In this document: positions 8,174-15,904 of the stretch, piece after piece
Layout: each line of letters begins with the position of its first letter
How positions within the stretch are numbered: the first letter of the stretch is position 1
From: Dyella_B sp966430775
Lineage (GTDB): Bacteria; Pseudomonadota; Gammaproteobacteria; Xanthomonadales; Rhodanobacteraceae
Direction of reading: 5' to 3'
Assembly: GCA_966430775.1 (NCBI GenBank)
Contig: CBJMMB010000021.1
Coordinates: forward strand, 1 to 38,534
DNA: 38,534 nt
The notes under the pieces: model-generated
What the model saw: only the letters and a program-made list of their open reading frames with translations
Databases searched by the model: none
What the model was told of the DNA's origin: nothing
Program-made: the position numbers and the translations under genes

Positions 8174-9958
8174 ATGGACCGCGTGCTCGCCTTGAGCGAA
8201 ACGCTGCCGGAAACCGAAACCACACTGCTGTTGCGCGCATTGGCGTTACGCGCCGTCGGCAAATTGCACGAAGCACGTCTTCTGCTCACGCGCCTCACCC
8301 AAGTGGCGCCACGTACGTTCGAATACTGGAATAATCTGGGCCTGGTCGCGCGCGAATCCGGCGATGTGGAAACCGCCGCCCAAGCCTTGCAGCAGGCCTT
8401 GACACTCGCGCCGCAAAGCGCCGACGCACACTACAACCTGGGCCTGCTGCACCTGCAATTGAAGAACTGGCCGGCCGCCCGCGAATCGCTGCTGGACGCC
8501 GTGCAGCTCGCGCCGGATTTCACCGAGGCGCGCCTGTACGCCGCGCATGCCAGCCATGTATGCGGCGACAACTTCGCCGAAGAGGCGATGCTGGAGAACG
8601 TCGCCACCTGGCCGCCCCAACCTGCGGATCAGGCATTGATGCTGGCGAGCATGCTGTCCACACTAGGGCAGCAGGAAGTGGCCTTGCATGCGCTGGACCA
8701 GGCGATGCTGCCCCAAGACGATACAGCTCAAGCTTTGCGTGGACGCATCATCGCCATGCGCGCCCTGCTGCATGAACGCGGCAATCGGGTCGACCAGGCC
8801 GAACGCGAGCTGGCGCGGTTATCGCTGGACGATATATCGGCACAACAACCGGAGCTGGCGTGCGCCGCGTGGCTGGCCCATGCAGCCGTCGCCGCGCGTC
8901 GTGGTGACCGGGAACGCGCAGCGTCGCTGTACGAACGCATCCTTGCCCTTACTGCCGATACGGAAGTGCGCATACAAGCCGCCTTCGGCTTGGCCGCCGC
9001 GCGCGACAAGCAGGCACTCCACGGCGAAGCGTGGAAGGCCTTGCAACACGCGCATGACACGCAGCTCACCGTGGCGCGCGCCATCGTTCCCGAGTTGATG
9101 GCCGACGACAGCGAACCGCTGGCGATGGCCGATCTTTGCGTCAGCCGCATCGAGCATGACCACTGGAAGCCCTTGGCATCACCGCGCGCTGAGCAAAGCC
9201 CCGTGTTCGTGGTCGGCTTTCCGCGCTCAGGCACCACGCTGCTGGAGCAGATGCTGGACGCGCACCCTGATTTCTGCGCAATGGACGAGCGCGCCTTTAT
9301 CCACGAACTGACCGAGCGCATGAACTTCGCCAGTCAGCCCTACCCTTCCGCACTGGCCGAGCTCACCCAGATCGAAGCCGATCAGTTGCGCGAGGTGTAT
9401 GCGGCGATGGTGCGCAAGACCGTTCCCGATCTGGGGACGCGACGACTGGTCGACAAGAACCCACTCAACATGCTGTGCCTGCCGATGATCGCGCGGCTGT
9501 TTCCGGAAGCGCGCATCATTCTGTGCCTGCGCCACCCTTGCGACGTGTTGCTGAGTTGCTACATGCAACCGTTCCGTTCGCCGGCCTTCATGGTGCTGTG
9601 CAGTTCGCTGGAACGCCTGGCGCGCAGCTATGTGCGCGCATTCGAGCATTGGTTCGGCCAGGCAGAAATATTTGCACCCCGCGTGCTGGAATGGCGCTAC
9701 GAATCCGTCGTCACCCGTTTCGACGAACACGTGCAGCGGCTGGGCCATTTCCTCGATGTCGAAGACGCTGTGCCCATGGCGCGCTTCGCCGAACATGCAC
9801 GCAGCAAGGGCTACATCAGCACGCCCAGCTACGCGCAGGTGACGCAAGGCATCCACGGCCGCGCGGTGCATCGCTGGCATGCGTATCGCGAAATGTTCGA
9901 GCCGGTGTTGCCGATCCTGCGACCGATGATGGAGCGGCTGGGTTACGCCGATTCGTAG
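8174..9958 (+). CDS. TPR-sulfotransferase fusion protein (ST1)
   Basis: From the first in-frame ATG this is 594 residues. Residues 1-300 are helical TPR-like repeats (e.g. YWNNLGLVARESGDVETAA, then AHYNLGLLHLQLKNWPAA). A PAPS-dependent sulfotransferase domain follows: the 5'-phosphosulfate loop PVFVVGFPRSGTT at about 342-354, DKNP, and the 3'-phosphate region RHPCDVLLS. No signal peptide, so cytoplasmic. Clear coding sense continues upstream of 8174 (SDREREAALLAAFNQGD) with no ATG/GTG/TTG. The real start is therefore either CTG 8114 or the ATG at 8080 after a frameshift. The TAG stop lies in palindromic repeat copy 2. Closest relative here is ST5. Confidence 0.9.
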   Translation: MDRVLALSETLPETETTLLLRALALRAVGKLHEARLLLTRLTQVAPRTFEYWNNLGLVARESGDVETAAQALQQALTLAPQSADAHYNLGLLHLQLKNWPAARESLLDAVQLAPDFTEARLYAAHASHVCGDNFAEEAMLENVATWPPQPADQALMLASMLSTLGQQEVALHALDQAMLPQDDTAQALRGRIIAMRALLHERGNRVDQAERELARLSLDDISAQQPELACAAWLAHAAVAARRGDRERAASLYERILALTADTEVRIQAAFGLAAARDKQALHGEAWKALQHAHDTQLTVARAIVPELMADDSEPLAMADLCVSRIEHDHWKPLASPRAEQSPVFVVGFPRSGTTLLEQMLDAHPDFCAMDERAFIHELTERMNFASQPYPSALAELTQIEADQLREVYAAMVRKTVPDLGTRRLVDKNPLNMLCLPMIARLFPEARIILCLRHPCDVLLSCYMQPFRSPAFMVLCSSLERLARSYVRAFEHWFGQAEIFAPRVLEWRYESVVTRFDEHVQRLGHFLDVEDAVPMARFAEHARSKGYISTPSYAQVTQGIHGRAVHRWHAYREMFEPVLPILRPMMERLGYADS

Positions 9959-10027
9959 GTTGGGGTGCAAACCCCAACATTCCGATCCAACATGCACGGC
10001 GATGTTGGGGTTTGCACCCCAACCTAC
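9955..10027. repeat. GTAGGTTGGGG palindromic repeat, copy 2
   Basis: This is the best-preserved long copy. The left unit (GTAGGTTGGGGTGCAAAC...) is at 9955-9978, and its near-perfect inverted copy ends in CCTAC at 10027, with about 25 bases between. The terminal GTAG at each end supplies the TAG stop of ST1 (9956-9958) and, on the other strand, of the TPR-hydroxylase (10024-10026). It could form a bidirectional terminator-like hairpin. Confidence 0.85.
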
Positions 10028-11229
10028 ACGGCTGCCGCGTTGAAATCGCCGATCGCTTCGATCAGCGCGGTGACCGCCTCGCGTTCGGCTTCCGTCAAAT
10101 CCGGATTCCAACTGTCCAGAATCAACACCACGCGCGTTTCGCCGCTGCGATTCCACGCCTCGTGCTCGAACGTGTCGTCGAACGTGACGCAGCGCCCTTC
10201 CTGCCAGACATGCGTTTCGCCACCCACGCGCAAGGCGCAATCCGGCGGCACGATCAAGGGCAGATGGGTGACCAGGCGCACGTTGGTCACGCCCGTGTGC
10301 GGCAGGATGTGCGTGCCGGGACTCAGCACGGAGAACAGCGTTTCCGGCGCATGCTCGCGGATATGCGTGAGCGGCAGGCTGTCCAGCAGCGCCGCGGTGC
10401 GCGGACAGGCTGCCGCATGCTCGTCGTAGCGCTCGCCATGCCGATAGAAGAAATACGCATCCCAGGCGGCGGGTCGCGGCCCGGAGGATTCCAGCATCGC
10501 CTGCTGCGATTGCCCCGGTGGCGGCGCGCCGAGAAACGCTTCCAGGTTTTGCTCCTGCGCCAGCACCGCCCGCAGTTCGTCGCGTATCTCGTCGGTGGCG
10601 GCTTCCAGTGCGTCATGCCAGGGAAAGCGCTCGCGCGGGTAATAGGGTCGACTGGGGATGTCCGGAAAATAAAGAAACTTCGGCCGCTGGCGCGGATCGG
10701 CCATGGCGACGGCGCGCTCGCCCAGATAACCGTCCAGGCAATGCTGCACCCGTTGCATCTCGCTAGCGCCATAACGCTGCAGCAAAGGTTCCAGCACGCG
10801 ATGGAACCAGGCCAGCCGCCCGGCATCGACATAACGCATGGCGTGTTTCACCGCCTCGCGCAGACCGGGCGCCGTGGTGTCCTCGCTCAACCAGCGTCCT
10901 TGGCTCTGGGCCGTACGCAGCGCCCCAAAATAGGCCGTCAATGCCTCCTGCGACTGACCGAGCTGTTCCAGCGCGATGCCCAGGCGCAGGCGCACCACGA
11001 ACAGATCCGGCGCCACCCGCAAAGCGCGCCGCAGCGTCCGGGCGGCAGCGGCAAAGTCGGCGTCGAAGAGTTGCGCCGTACCCAGCACCTGCAAGGCCTC
11101 CAGATCATCCGGCGCTTCGTCCAGCAAACGCTTGAACAGCTGCGCGGCCTGTTGCAGATCATCACGTTCCAGGCACGCACGCGCGGCATCCCGCCATTGC
11201 GCGAGCGGCGTTGCAGTGGGCGTGTTCAT
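10024..11229 (-). CDS. TPR-aspartyl/asparaginyl beta-hydroxylase (AspH-1)
   Basis: This is a 401-residue protein of the Asp/Asn beta-hydroxylase family (PF05118), Fe(II)/2-oxoglutarate enzymes that hydroxylate Asp or Asn side chains. Residues 10-110 form TPR-like helices (LFKRLLDEAPDDLEALQVLG). The double-stranded beta-helix domain follows: FLYFPDIPSRPYYPRE near 185-200, the first iron histidine in LPHTG (H311), H322 in THLPL, and the second iron histidine in DTFEHEAWN (H356). The 45-residue spacing matches AspH enzymes. No signal peptide is visible. ATG 11229 was chosen because GGGGGAA precedes it; ATG 11244 in frame is possible. Close paralogue at 21714-23030. Confidence 0.92.
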   Translation of the reverse strand: MNTPTATPLAQWRDAARACLERDDLQQAAQLFKRLLDEAPDDLEALQVLGTAQLFDADFAAAARTLRRALRVAPDLFVVRLRLGIALEQLGQSQEALTAYFGALRTAQSQGRWLSEDTTAPGLREAVKHAMRYVDAGRLAWFHRVLEPLLQRYGASEMQRVQHCLDGYLGERAVAMADPRQRPKFLYFPDIPSRPYYPRERFPWHDALEAATDEIRDELRAVLAQEQNLEAFLGAPPPGQSQQAMLESSGPRPAAWDAYFFYRHGERYDEHAAACPRTAALLDSLPLTHIREHAPETLFSVLSPGTHILPHTGVTNVRLVTHLPLIVPPDCALRVGGETHVWQEGRCVTFDDTFEHEAWNRSGETRVVLILDSWNPDLTEAEREAVTALIEAIGDFNAAAV

Positions 11230-11403
11230 GCTTCGTTCCCCCATCCCCCGGCTGAGCCTTTATCGCACACCGGTGGGCGCTTTCCCATCGTATTCGAGAG
11301 GGAAAAATGGCCACGGCAACCGTTCTGCCACGATTTCGCCATGGCTCGGTGACCTTGCCGCATCAGACTGTGCTCCCGGCAACCAAACCCGGGGAGCGAT
11401 GCC

Positions 11404-12264
11404 ATGGCTAGTCTTCGTTGCCGAAGCGCCTTCATTTCCGACGTCCATCTGGGCACACCGGACTGCAAAGCAGCCTACCTGCTGGATTTTTTGCGCAGCC
11501 TGCAATGTGAAAAGCTGTATCTGGTCGGCGACATCATCGACCTGGAAGCCTTGAGCCGCCGTCGCTGGTGGCATCCGGACCACGGCACGGTGATCGCCGA
11601 GGTGCTGGACATGGCGCGCCGCGGGGTCGAGGTGACCTACATACCGGGCAATCACGACTGCGCGCTGCGCGGCCTGGTGGGCCAGTCCATCTGCGGCGTG
11701 CGCATCGAACTGAACGCGATCCACGTGGGCGCCGACGGCCGCCGCTACCGCGTGAGCCACGGCGACGAATACGACCCCGAGCAGATCGGCCGCAGCTGGA
11801 TGCTGCACCTGGGCGAGGCGATGCACCGTTTCGTGTGCTGGGGCAACCGCCGCATCAATGCCTGGCGCCGCCGCATGGCGATGCCATACCTGCCACTGTC
11901 GATCATCGTGAAATCGCATGTCGGCAAGGCGCTGGCCTATATCCGCGCCTACGAGGAACGCGTGGCCGCCGGCGCGCGCGAACACGGCGTGGATGGCCAT
12001 ATCTGCGGCCACATCCATTTCGGCCAGGTACGCACCATCGACGGCGTGGTCTACCTCAATGACGGCGACTGGGTAGAGCACTGCACCGCGCTGGTCGAGG
12101 ACGAACATGGCGCGATGGAGCTGATCCACTGGAGCGAGCAGCCAACCGCCTTGGGCCACGCCAGCCTGGAGCAGGTGCAGCCTTCGCCGATGGCGGCCCT
12201 GGCGCTGGCGCCGCTGGCGCGACGCAAGAAGCCGGAGGAAATCGAGCTGCCGTCCGCCGCCTGA
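11404..12264 (+). CDS. LpxH-like UDP-2,3-diacylglucosamine diphosphatase family phosphoesterase
   Basis: This 286-residue calcineurin-like phosphoesterase is of the LpxH group (COG2908). The metal-binding set is complete: DVH (13-15), GDIID (42-46), GNHD (82-85), SHGDEYD and GHIH (202-205). LpxH cleaves UDP-2,3-diacylglucosamine to lipid X in lipid A synthesis, at the cytoplasmic membrane surface. This protein is longer than E. coli LpxH (about 240 residues), with a C-terminal tail rich in Ala, Pro and Lys, so it may be a paralogue rather than the LpxH of the cell. The ATG at 11404 follows GGGGAG. Palindromic repeat copy 3 begins six bases after the stop. Confidence 0.85.
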   Translation: MASLRCRSAFISDVHLGTPDCKAAYLLDFLRSLQCEKLYLVGDIIDLEALSRRRWWHPDHGTVIAEVLDMARRGVEVTYIPGNHDCALRGLVGQSICGVRIELNAIHVGADGRRYRVSHGDEYDPEQIGRSWMLHLGEAMHRFVCWGNRRINAWRRRMAMPYLPLSIIVKSHVGKALAYIRAYEERVAAGAREHGVDGHICGHIHFGQVRTIDGVVYLNDGDWVEHCTALVEDEHGAMELIHWSEQPTALGHASLEQVQPSPMAALALAPLARRKKPEEIELPSAA

Positions 12265-12269
12265 GGCAG

Positions 12270-12297
12270 GTAGGTTGGGGTGCAAACCCCAACCTAC
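12270..12297. repeat. GTAGGTTGGGG palindromic repeat, copy 3 (minimal form)
   Basis: Eleven-base arms, GTAGGTTGGGG and CCCCAACCTAC, flank a six-base loop (TGCAAA). It looks like a solo unit of the longer copy at 9955-10027, without the spacer. It lies directly after the LpxH-like gene and before grx4. Confidence 0.85.
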
Positions 12298-12375
12298 GCC
12301 CTTGATCCGCCGCCGCGCTGCCAATATGTGGGAAGGATTACAATTGGCCCCTTCCTTGCCGGAGTTCCCTTCCCC

Positions 12376-13308
12376 ATGTCCCTCGACACCGCCACCCGCG
12401 ACCGCATCGAAACCCTGCTGAAAGACCACCGCGTGGTGCTGTTCATGAAGGGCACGCGCTACCAGCCGATGTGCGGCTTCTCCGCCGCCGCCGTCAACAC
12501 GCTCAACGAACTGCTGCCCGACTACCACACCGTGAACGTGCTGGAAGACCAGGACATTCGCGAAGGCATCAAGGCGTTCGGCAACTGGCCCACGATTCCG
12601 CAACTGTACGTGGAAGGCGAGCTGGTCGGCGGCGCCGACATCATTCGCCAGATGTACGGCAGCGGCGAACTGCACCAACTGTTCGGCGCCACGCCGCCGG
12701 ACCGCACCCCGCCGGAAATCACCATCACCGACAAGGCCGCCGAAGCCATCCGTTCCGGTACCGCCAACGCGCAGGGCATGGCGCTGCATCTTGAGATCGG
12801 CCCCGACCACAGCGCCGGCTTCCAGTTGGCATCGGCCGGCGACCACGACATCGTGGTCACCGCCAACGGCATCGAGGTCCACTTCGACCCGGCCAGCGCC
12901 CAGCGCGCCAAGGGCATCGTGATCGACTGGGTCTCCACCATGCAGGGCGAAGGCCTGAGCCTGAAATTTCCCGGCGCCGGCAGTGCCGGTGGCGTCCAGT
13001 CGATGAGCGTGCAGGAACTCAAGCACCGCCTCGCCGCCGGCACCATCACCCTGATCGACACCCGCCCGGCCCAGGGCCGCGACATCGCCAAACCCCTGCC
13101 GCAGGCCCGCATCCTGGAAGAAGAAGGCTACACCGCACTCGCCAACCTGCCCAAGGAAACCCCGATCGCCTTCATGTGCCACCACGGCATCTCCAGCCGC
13201 AGCGTGGCGGAGCAATTCGTGGCGCATGGGTTTACGCAGGTGTATAGCGTGGATGGTGGGATTGATGGGTGGGCGGCGGAGGTCGACTCCAGCGTGCCGC
13301 GGTATTGA
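12376..13308 (+). CDS. Grx4-type monothiol glutaredoxin - A-type-like - rhodanese fusion
   Basis: This 310-residue protein has three parts. Residues 1-105 are a CGFS monothiol glutaredoxin (MCGFS near 35, WPTIPQLYV, GGADI), a class that carries [2Fe-2S] clusters with glutathione. Residues about 112-205 resemble an A-type (HesB/IscA) domain, starting ITDKAAEAI, but contain no cysteine and so cannot ligate a cluster in the usual way. Residues about 215-310 are a rhodanese-like domain with the active-site-type sequence CHHGISSRS. I recall this fusion from xanthomonads. Start ATG 12376; a longer open frame upstream runs into the palindromic repeat. A good terminator follows at 13338. Confidence 0.92.
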   Translation: MSLDTATRDRIETLLKDHRVVLFMKGTRYQPMCGFSAAAVNTLNELLPDYHTVNVLEDQDIREGIKAFGNWPTIPQLYVEGELVGGADIIRQMYGSGELHQLFGATPPDRTPPEITITDKAAEAIRSGTANAQGMALHLEIGPDHSAGFQLASAGDHDIVVTANGIEVHFDPASAQRAKGIVIDWVSTMQGEGLSLKFPGAGSAGGVQSMSVQELKHRLAAGTITLIDTRPAQGRDIAKPLPQARILEEEGYTALANLPKETPIAFMCHHGISSRSVAEQFVAHGFTQVYSVDGGIDGWAAEVDSSVPRY

Positions 13309-13337
13309 TATCTGCCGTGCTTAAACGCAACAAATGA

Positions 13338-13365
13338 ATACGGGGCTCATGGCCCCGTATTTTTT
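13338..13365 (+). terminator. Intrinsic terminator of the grx4 fusion gene
   Basis: ATACGGGGC (13338-13346) pairs with GCCCCGTAT (13352-13360) around a five-base loop, followed directly by a run of T. It lies 29 bases after the stop codon. The matching A-rich side (CAACAAATGAA) is weak, so it works mainly for the + strand. Confidence 0.88.
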
Positions 13366-13398
13366 GGTTGCTCCGCAGGAGTCAATGCACGTATAGCT

Positions 13399-14073
13399 TC
13401 AGACTTCCGCCCACATGCGCAGCAAATTGGCGTGCGACTTGCTCACCGAATCGAAAAGCGCACTCTTGCCTTCGCGGTTGAAGATTTGCCGTTTGGCGTT
13501 ATCCAGATCCCAAAGCAGCTCCCGCTGAGCGGGATCGCGCACCTGACTTTGTACCCAGATAATGGCTGCATCGCGCACACCGCGTGTGACTGGCGTAACG
13601 TGATGCAAGGTATTGGCCGGATACGCGATGGCGGCGCCCGCATCCAGTTTGAACTGGCCGGCAAGACCATTCACGTAGACCACCAATTCACCGCCGTCGT
13701 AGCCCTTGGGGTCGGACAAGAAAACGGTGATCGCGATATCGCTGCGCACCGCATTGCCGAGGCCGCCCATGATCGGCGCATCAACATGCTGGCCATATTG
13801 CATGCCTTGGCCATAGCGATTGAAAAGAGGTTGCGTGTTCGACGCTGGCAACAACGCCGCCTGCAACATGCCGTTGCGAAAGAACGCTTCGCGCACGATG
13901 CCTGCCAATCGTTCGTAGACAGGCGTACCCAGCGTCACCTGAAGATTTTTCTTTACTTCACGCGCCGACCAGCCGGCGGTACTCGCACCGTCAGCAAAGC
14001 TGGCGCTTTCCAGTTCGGCTCGAATGGCCGTCAATTCTTCGGGATTGAGCACATTGGGAACGCAGAGGATCAA
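13399..14073 (-). CDS. PKHD-type Fe(II)/2-oxoglutarate hydroxylase (YbiX/PiuC family)
   Basis: This 224-residue protein is of usual length for the YbiX/PiuC family. The double-stranded beta-helix motif is complete: HVDAP (H96, D98) and TLHHVTPVTRG (second iron His near 157, 2-oxoglutarate arginine downstream), plus the family stretch YDGGELVV. PiuC-like genes usually neighbour siderophore or other TonB receptors, but their substrate is not established. Here the nearest receptor is the Oar-like one at 15905-19087. It is divergent from ST2 with 156 bases between. No signal peptide, so cytoplasmic. Confidence 0.93.
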   Translation of the reverse strand: MILCVPNVLNPEELTAIRAELESASFADGASTAGWSAREVKKNLQVTLGTPVYERLAGIVREAFFRNGMLQAALLPASNTQPLFNRYGQGMQYGQHVDAPIMGGLGNAVRSDIAITVFLSDPKGYDGGELVVYVNGLAGQFKLDAGAAIAYPANTLHHVTPVTRGVRDAAIIWVQSQVRDPAQRELLWDLDNAKRQIFNREGKSALFDSVSKSHANLLRMWAEV

Positions 14074-14099
14074 GGTCAGAGTCCTTCGCAGTGGATGGC

Positions 14100-14165
14100 C
14101 GGCCGGGCTGGCTTATGGTACCCGGCCGTAACACCTCCGGAAACGTGGGAAAGCGCATCCGGAGG
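14100..14165. promoter_or_regulatory. Two adjacent inverted repeats between divergent genes
   Basis: CGGCCGGG (14100-14107) pairs with CCCGGCCG (14121-14128), and CCTCCGGA (14134-14141) pairs with TCCGGAGG (14158-14165). Both are perfect eight-base arms in the gap between the PKHD hydroxylase (-) and ST2 (+). They could be operators or RNA hairpins in the 5' leaders. I could not assign -10/-35 boxes. Confidence 0.35.
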
Positions 14166-14229
14166 GCATTTCCCTGACAATATGCAAGACTGCCAAAGGC
14201 CCCGCTGACTCTTCTGTACGATATCCACC

Positions 14230-15798
14230 ATGCCATCGCAAAGCGCCTCCCTGTCGCCGGCCATTCGTCAGTTGCTGGCTGAGGCCGGCAGAGCCCTCAG
14301 CCAAGGGCACACCGATGCCGCCGAACGAGCTTTACGGCAAGTGCTTGCGGATGCGCCGACGCTGGTGGATGCGCAGGTCCTCTACGGCGTCACCAGCTTG
14401 ATGCGTGGCGACAGCGCCAAGGCCATCGAGTTCTTGCGCAAGGCGGCGCAACAGCGTCCTGACGACGCCAACATCCAGATGAGCCTCGGCAGCGCCTTGC
14501 ACGATGCCGGCGCCACCGACGAAGGGTTGGACCACCTTCGTCGGGCCTGCGCCTTGGCGCCCAAACAGGCCTCGGCCTGGTACAACCTGGGCAAGGCGCT
14601 CAAGCAGCAATGGAAGCTCGAAGAAGCCGTCAACGCGCTGCGCCGTGCGCTTGCCTTGAACGATGGTTACATCCTGGCACGGATCTCCCTGGCCGACATC
14701 TGCACCATCCAAGGCAACATTGCGCAGGCAGTACGGGAGTACCGCCGCGTGCTACAACAACAGCCCGAACAGGCCGAAGCCTGGCACGCGCTGGCGAACC
14801 TGAAAACCGAACCGCTGAGCGCAGCCGATGTAGAACACATTCGTCGCGCATTACGCAACCCGGCGATCAACCCCAACACGCGGGTGGCGCTTGGCTTCAG
14901 CTTGTTCAAGGCGCTTGAAGACCAGCATGATTACGCCGGCGCGTTCGAAGCGCTGCAGGAGGCCAACGCCAACAAGCGGCGCCTGGTGCGGTGGGATGCA
15001 GCAGCCGAACACGCGCGCATCGAAATGATCATGGCGGCTTTTAGCGAGCCGCTGCCCGAACCGCTGGACCCGACCTTGGGCAAGGAAGCCATCCTGATCG
15101 TCAGCATGCCGCGCTCGGGCTCAACCCTGGTCGAACATATCCTGGCCGCCCATCCACAGGTGGAAGGCGCCAACGAAATTCCCGATCTGCCGGCTATTCT
15201 CGACGAGGAATCGCGTCGCCGCGGGCAAGCGTTTCCGCAGTGGGTCGGCCAAGCCGACGCAAACGACTGGGCGCGCCTGGGCAGGGATTACCTGGCACGC
15301 ACGGCACGCTGGCGGGAAAACTGCTCTTACTTTACCGACAAGGGTCTGCTGAACTGGCAATGGGTCGGCGCCGTAAGAGCCATGTTGCCAGGAGCCAAGA
15401 TCATCCATTGTCACCGTGATCCGCTCGACACCTGCTTCTCGTGCTACCGCCAATTGTTCAACGACGGTATTCACTACAGCTATGACATGGCCGAATTGGC
15501 GGAACATTGCCGCGACTATCAGCGGCTCAGCGATTACTGGCTGATGCGCTTCCCGGACTGGATTCTGGATTTTTCATACGAGGCCTTGTTGCAAGATCCG
15601 GAGGCGCAGGTCCGGCGATTACTCGCATTCTGCGAATTGCCGTTTGATCCTGCATGTCTGTCGCCACACGAGGCCAAGCGCAACGTATACAGCACCGCCA
15701 GTGCGGCTCAGGTGCGCCAGCCGATACGACAGGAACCGGCACGCAGCGCTCCTTACAGCGACTGGCTGCAACCGCTGCGCGACCGCCTCGCGCGCTGA
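14230..15798 (+). CDS. TPR-sulfotransferase fusion protein (ST2)
   Basis: This is a 522-residue protein. Residues 1-230 are TPR-like repeats (LYGVTSLMRGDSAKAIEF, SAWYNLGKALKQQWKLEEA). The sulfotransferase domain begins near 286 with ILIVSMPRSGSTLVEH (PAPS 5' loop). It continues through the lid region YFTDKGLLNWQWVGAV and the 3'-phosphate motif CHRDPLDTCFSCY, and ends with a QVRQPIR motif. It belongs with ST3 (23144) rather than ST1/ST5: both have the EIPDLP/ELADLP region, RDPL and QVRQP. No signal peptide. A strong hairpin follows the stop. Confidence 0.94.
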   Translation: MPSQSASLSPAIRQLLAEAGRALSQGHTDAAERALRQVLADAPTLVDAQVLYGVTSLMRGDSAKAIEFLRKAAQQRPDDANIQMSLGSALHDAGATDEGLDHLRRACALAPKQASAWYNLGKALKQQWKLEEAVNALRRALALNDGYILARISLADICTIQGNIAQAVREYRRVLQQQPEQAEAWHALANLKTEPLSAADVEHIRRALRNPAINPNTRVALGFSLFKALEDQHDYAGAFEALQEANANKRRLVRWDAAAEHARIEMIMAAFSEPLPEPLDPTLGKEAILIVSMPRSGSTLVEHILAAHPQVEGANEIPDLPAILDEESRRRGQAFPQWVGQADANDWARLGRDYLARTARWRENCSYFTDKGLLNWQWVGAVRAMLPGAKIIHCHRDPLDTCFSCYRQLFNDGIHYSYDMAELAEHCRDYQRLSDYWLMRFPDWILDFSYEALLQDPEAQVRRLLAFCELPFDPACLSPHEAKRNVYSTASAAQVRQPIRQEPARSAPYSDWLQPLRDRLAR

Positions 15799-15805
15799 AA
15801 CGAAT

Positions 15806-15831
15806 GAGGCCGCCGGTTCCCCGGCGGCCTC
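15806..15831. terminator. Bidirectional terminator-like hairpin between ST2 and the Oar-like receptor
   Basis: GAGGCCGCCGG (15806-15816) is perfectly complementary to CCGGCGGCCTC (15821-15831) around a TTCC loop. It begins seven bases after the ST2 stop and lies between convergent genes. The following tract (GTTATCTTGCTTCT) is only moderately T-rich. Confidence 0.7.
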
Positions 15832-15904
15832 GTTATCTTGCTTCTCGCCTCCTCCACCCGGCGACATCGACTTGTGATGACGCCGAGCGAAGAAGCCTTT
15901 CTTC

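Noticed and set aside
9956..10022. Peptides containing GWGANPN or GLHPNL motifs as small proteins
   Set aside because: They arise only from translating the GTAGGTTGGGG repeat and recur wherever the repeat lies.
9475..11352. 625-codon + strand frame running from ST1 across AspH-1
   Set aside because: It covers the ends of two convergent real genes and the palindromic repeat, with no recognisable domain.
12336..12345. TACAAT-like -10 box before the Grx4 fusion gene
   Set aside because: No -35 element lies at a suitable distance, so I did not annotate a promoter.
11260..13227. 655-codon open frame on the - strand opposite the LpxH-like and Grx4 genes
   Set aside because: It spans two well-supported genes and their intergenic repeat, and its composition is that of a shadow frame.
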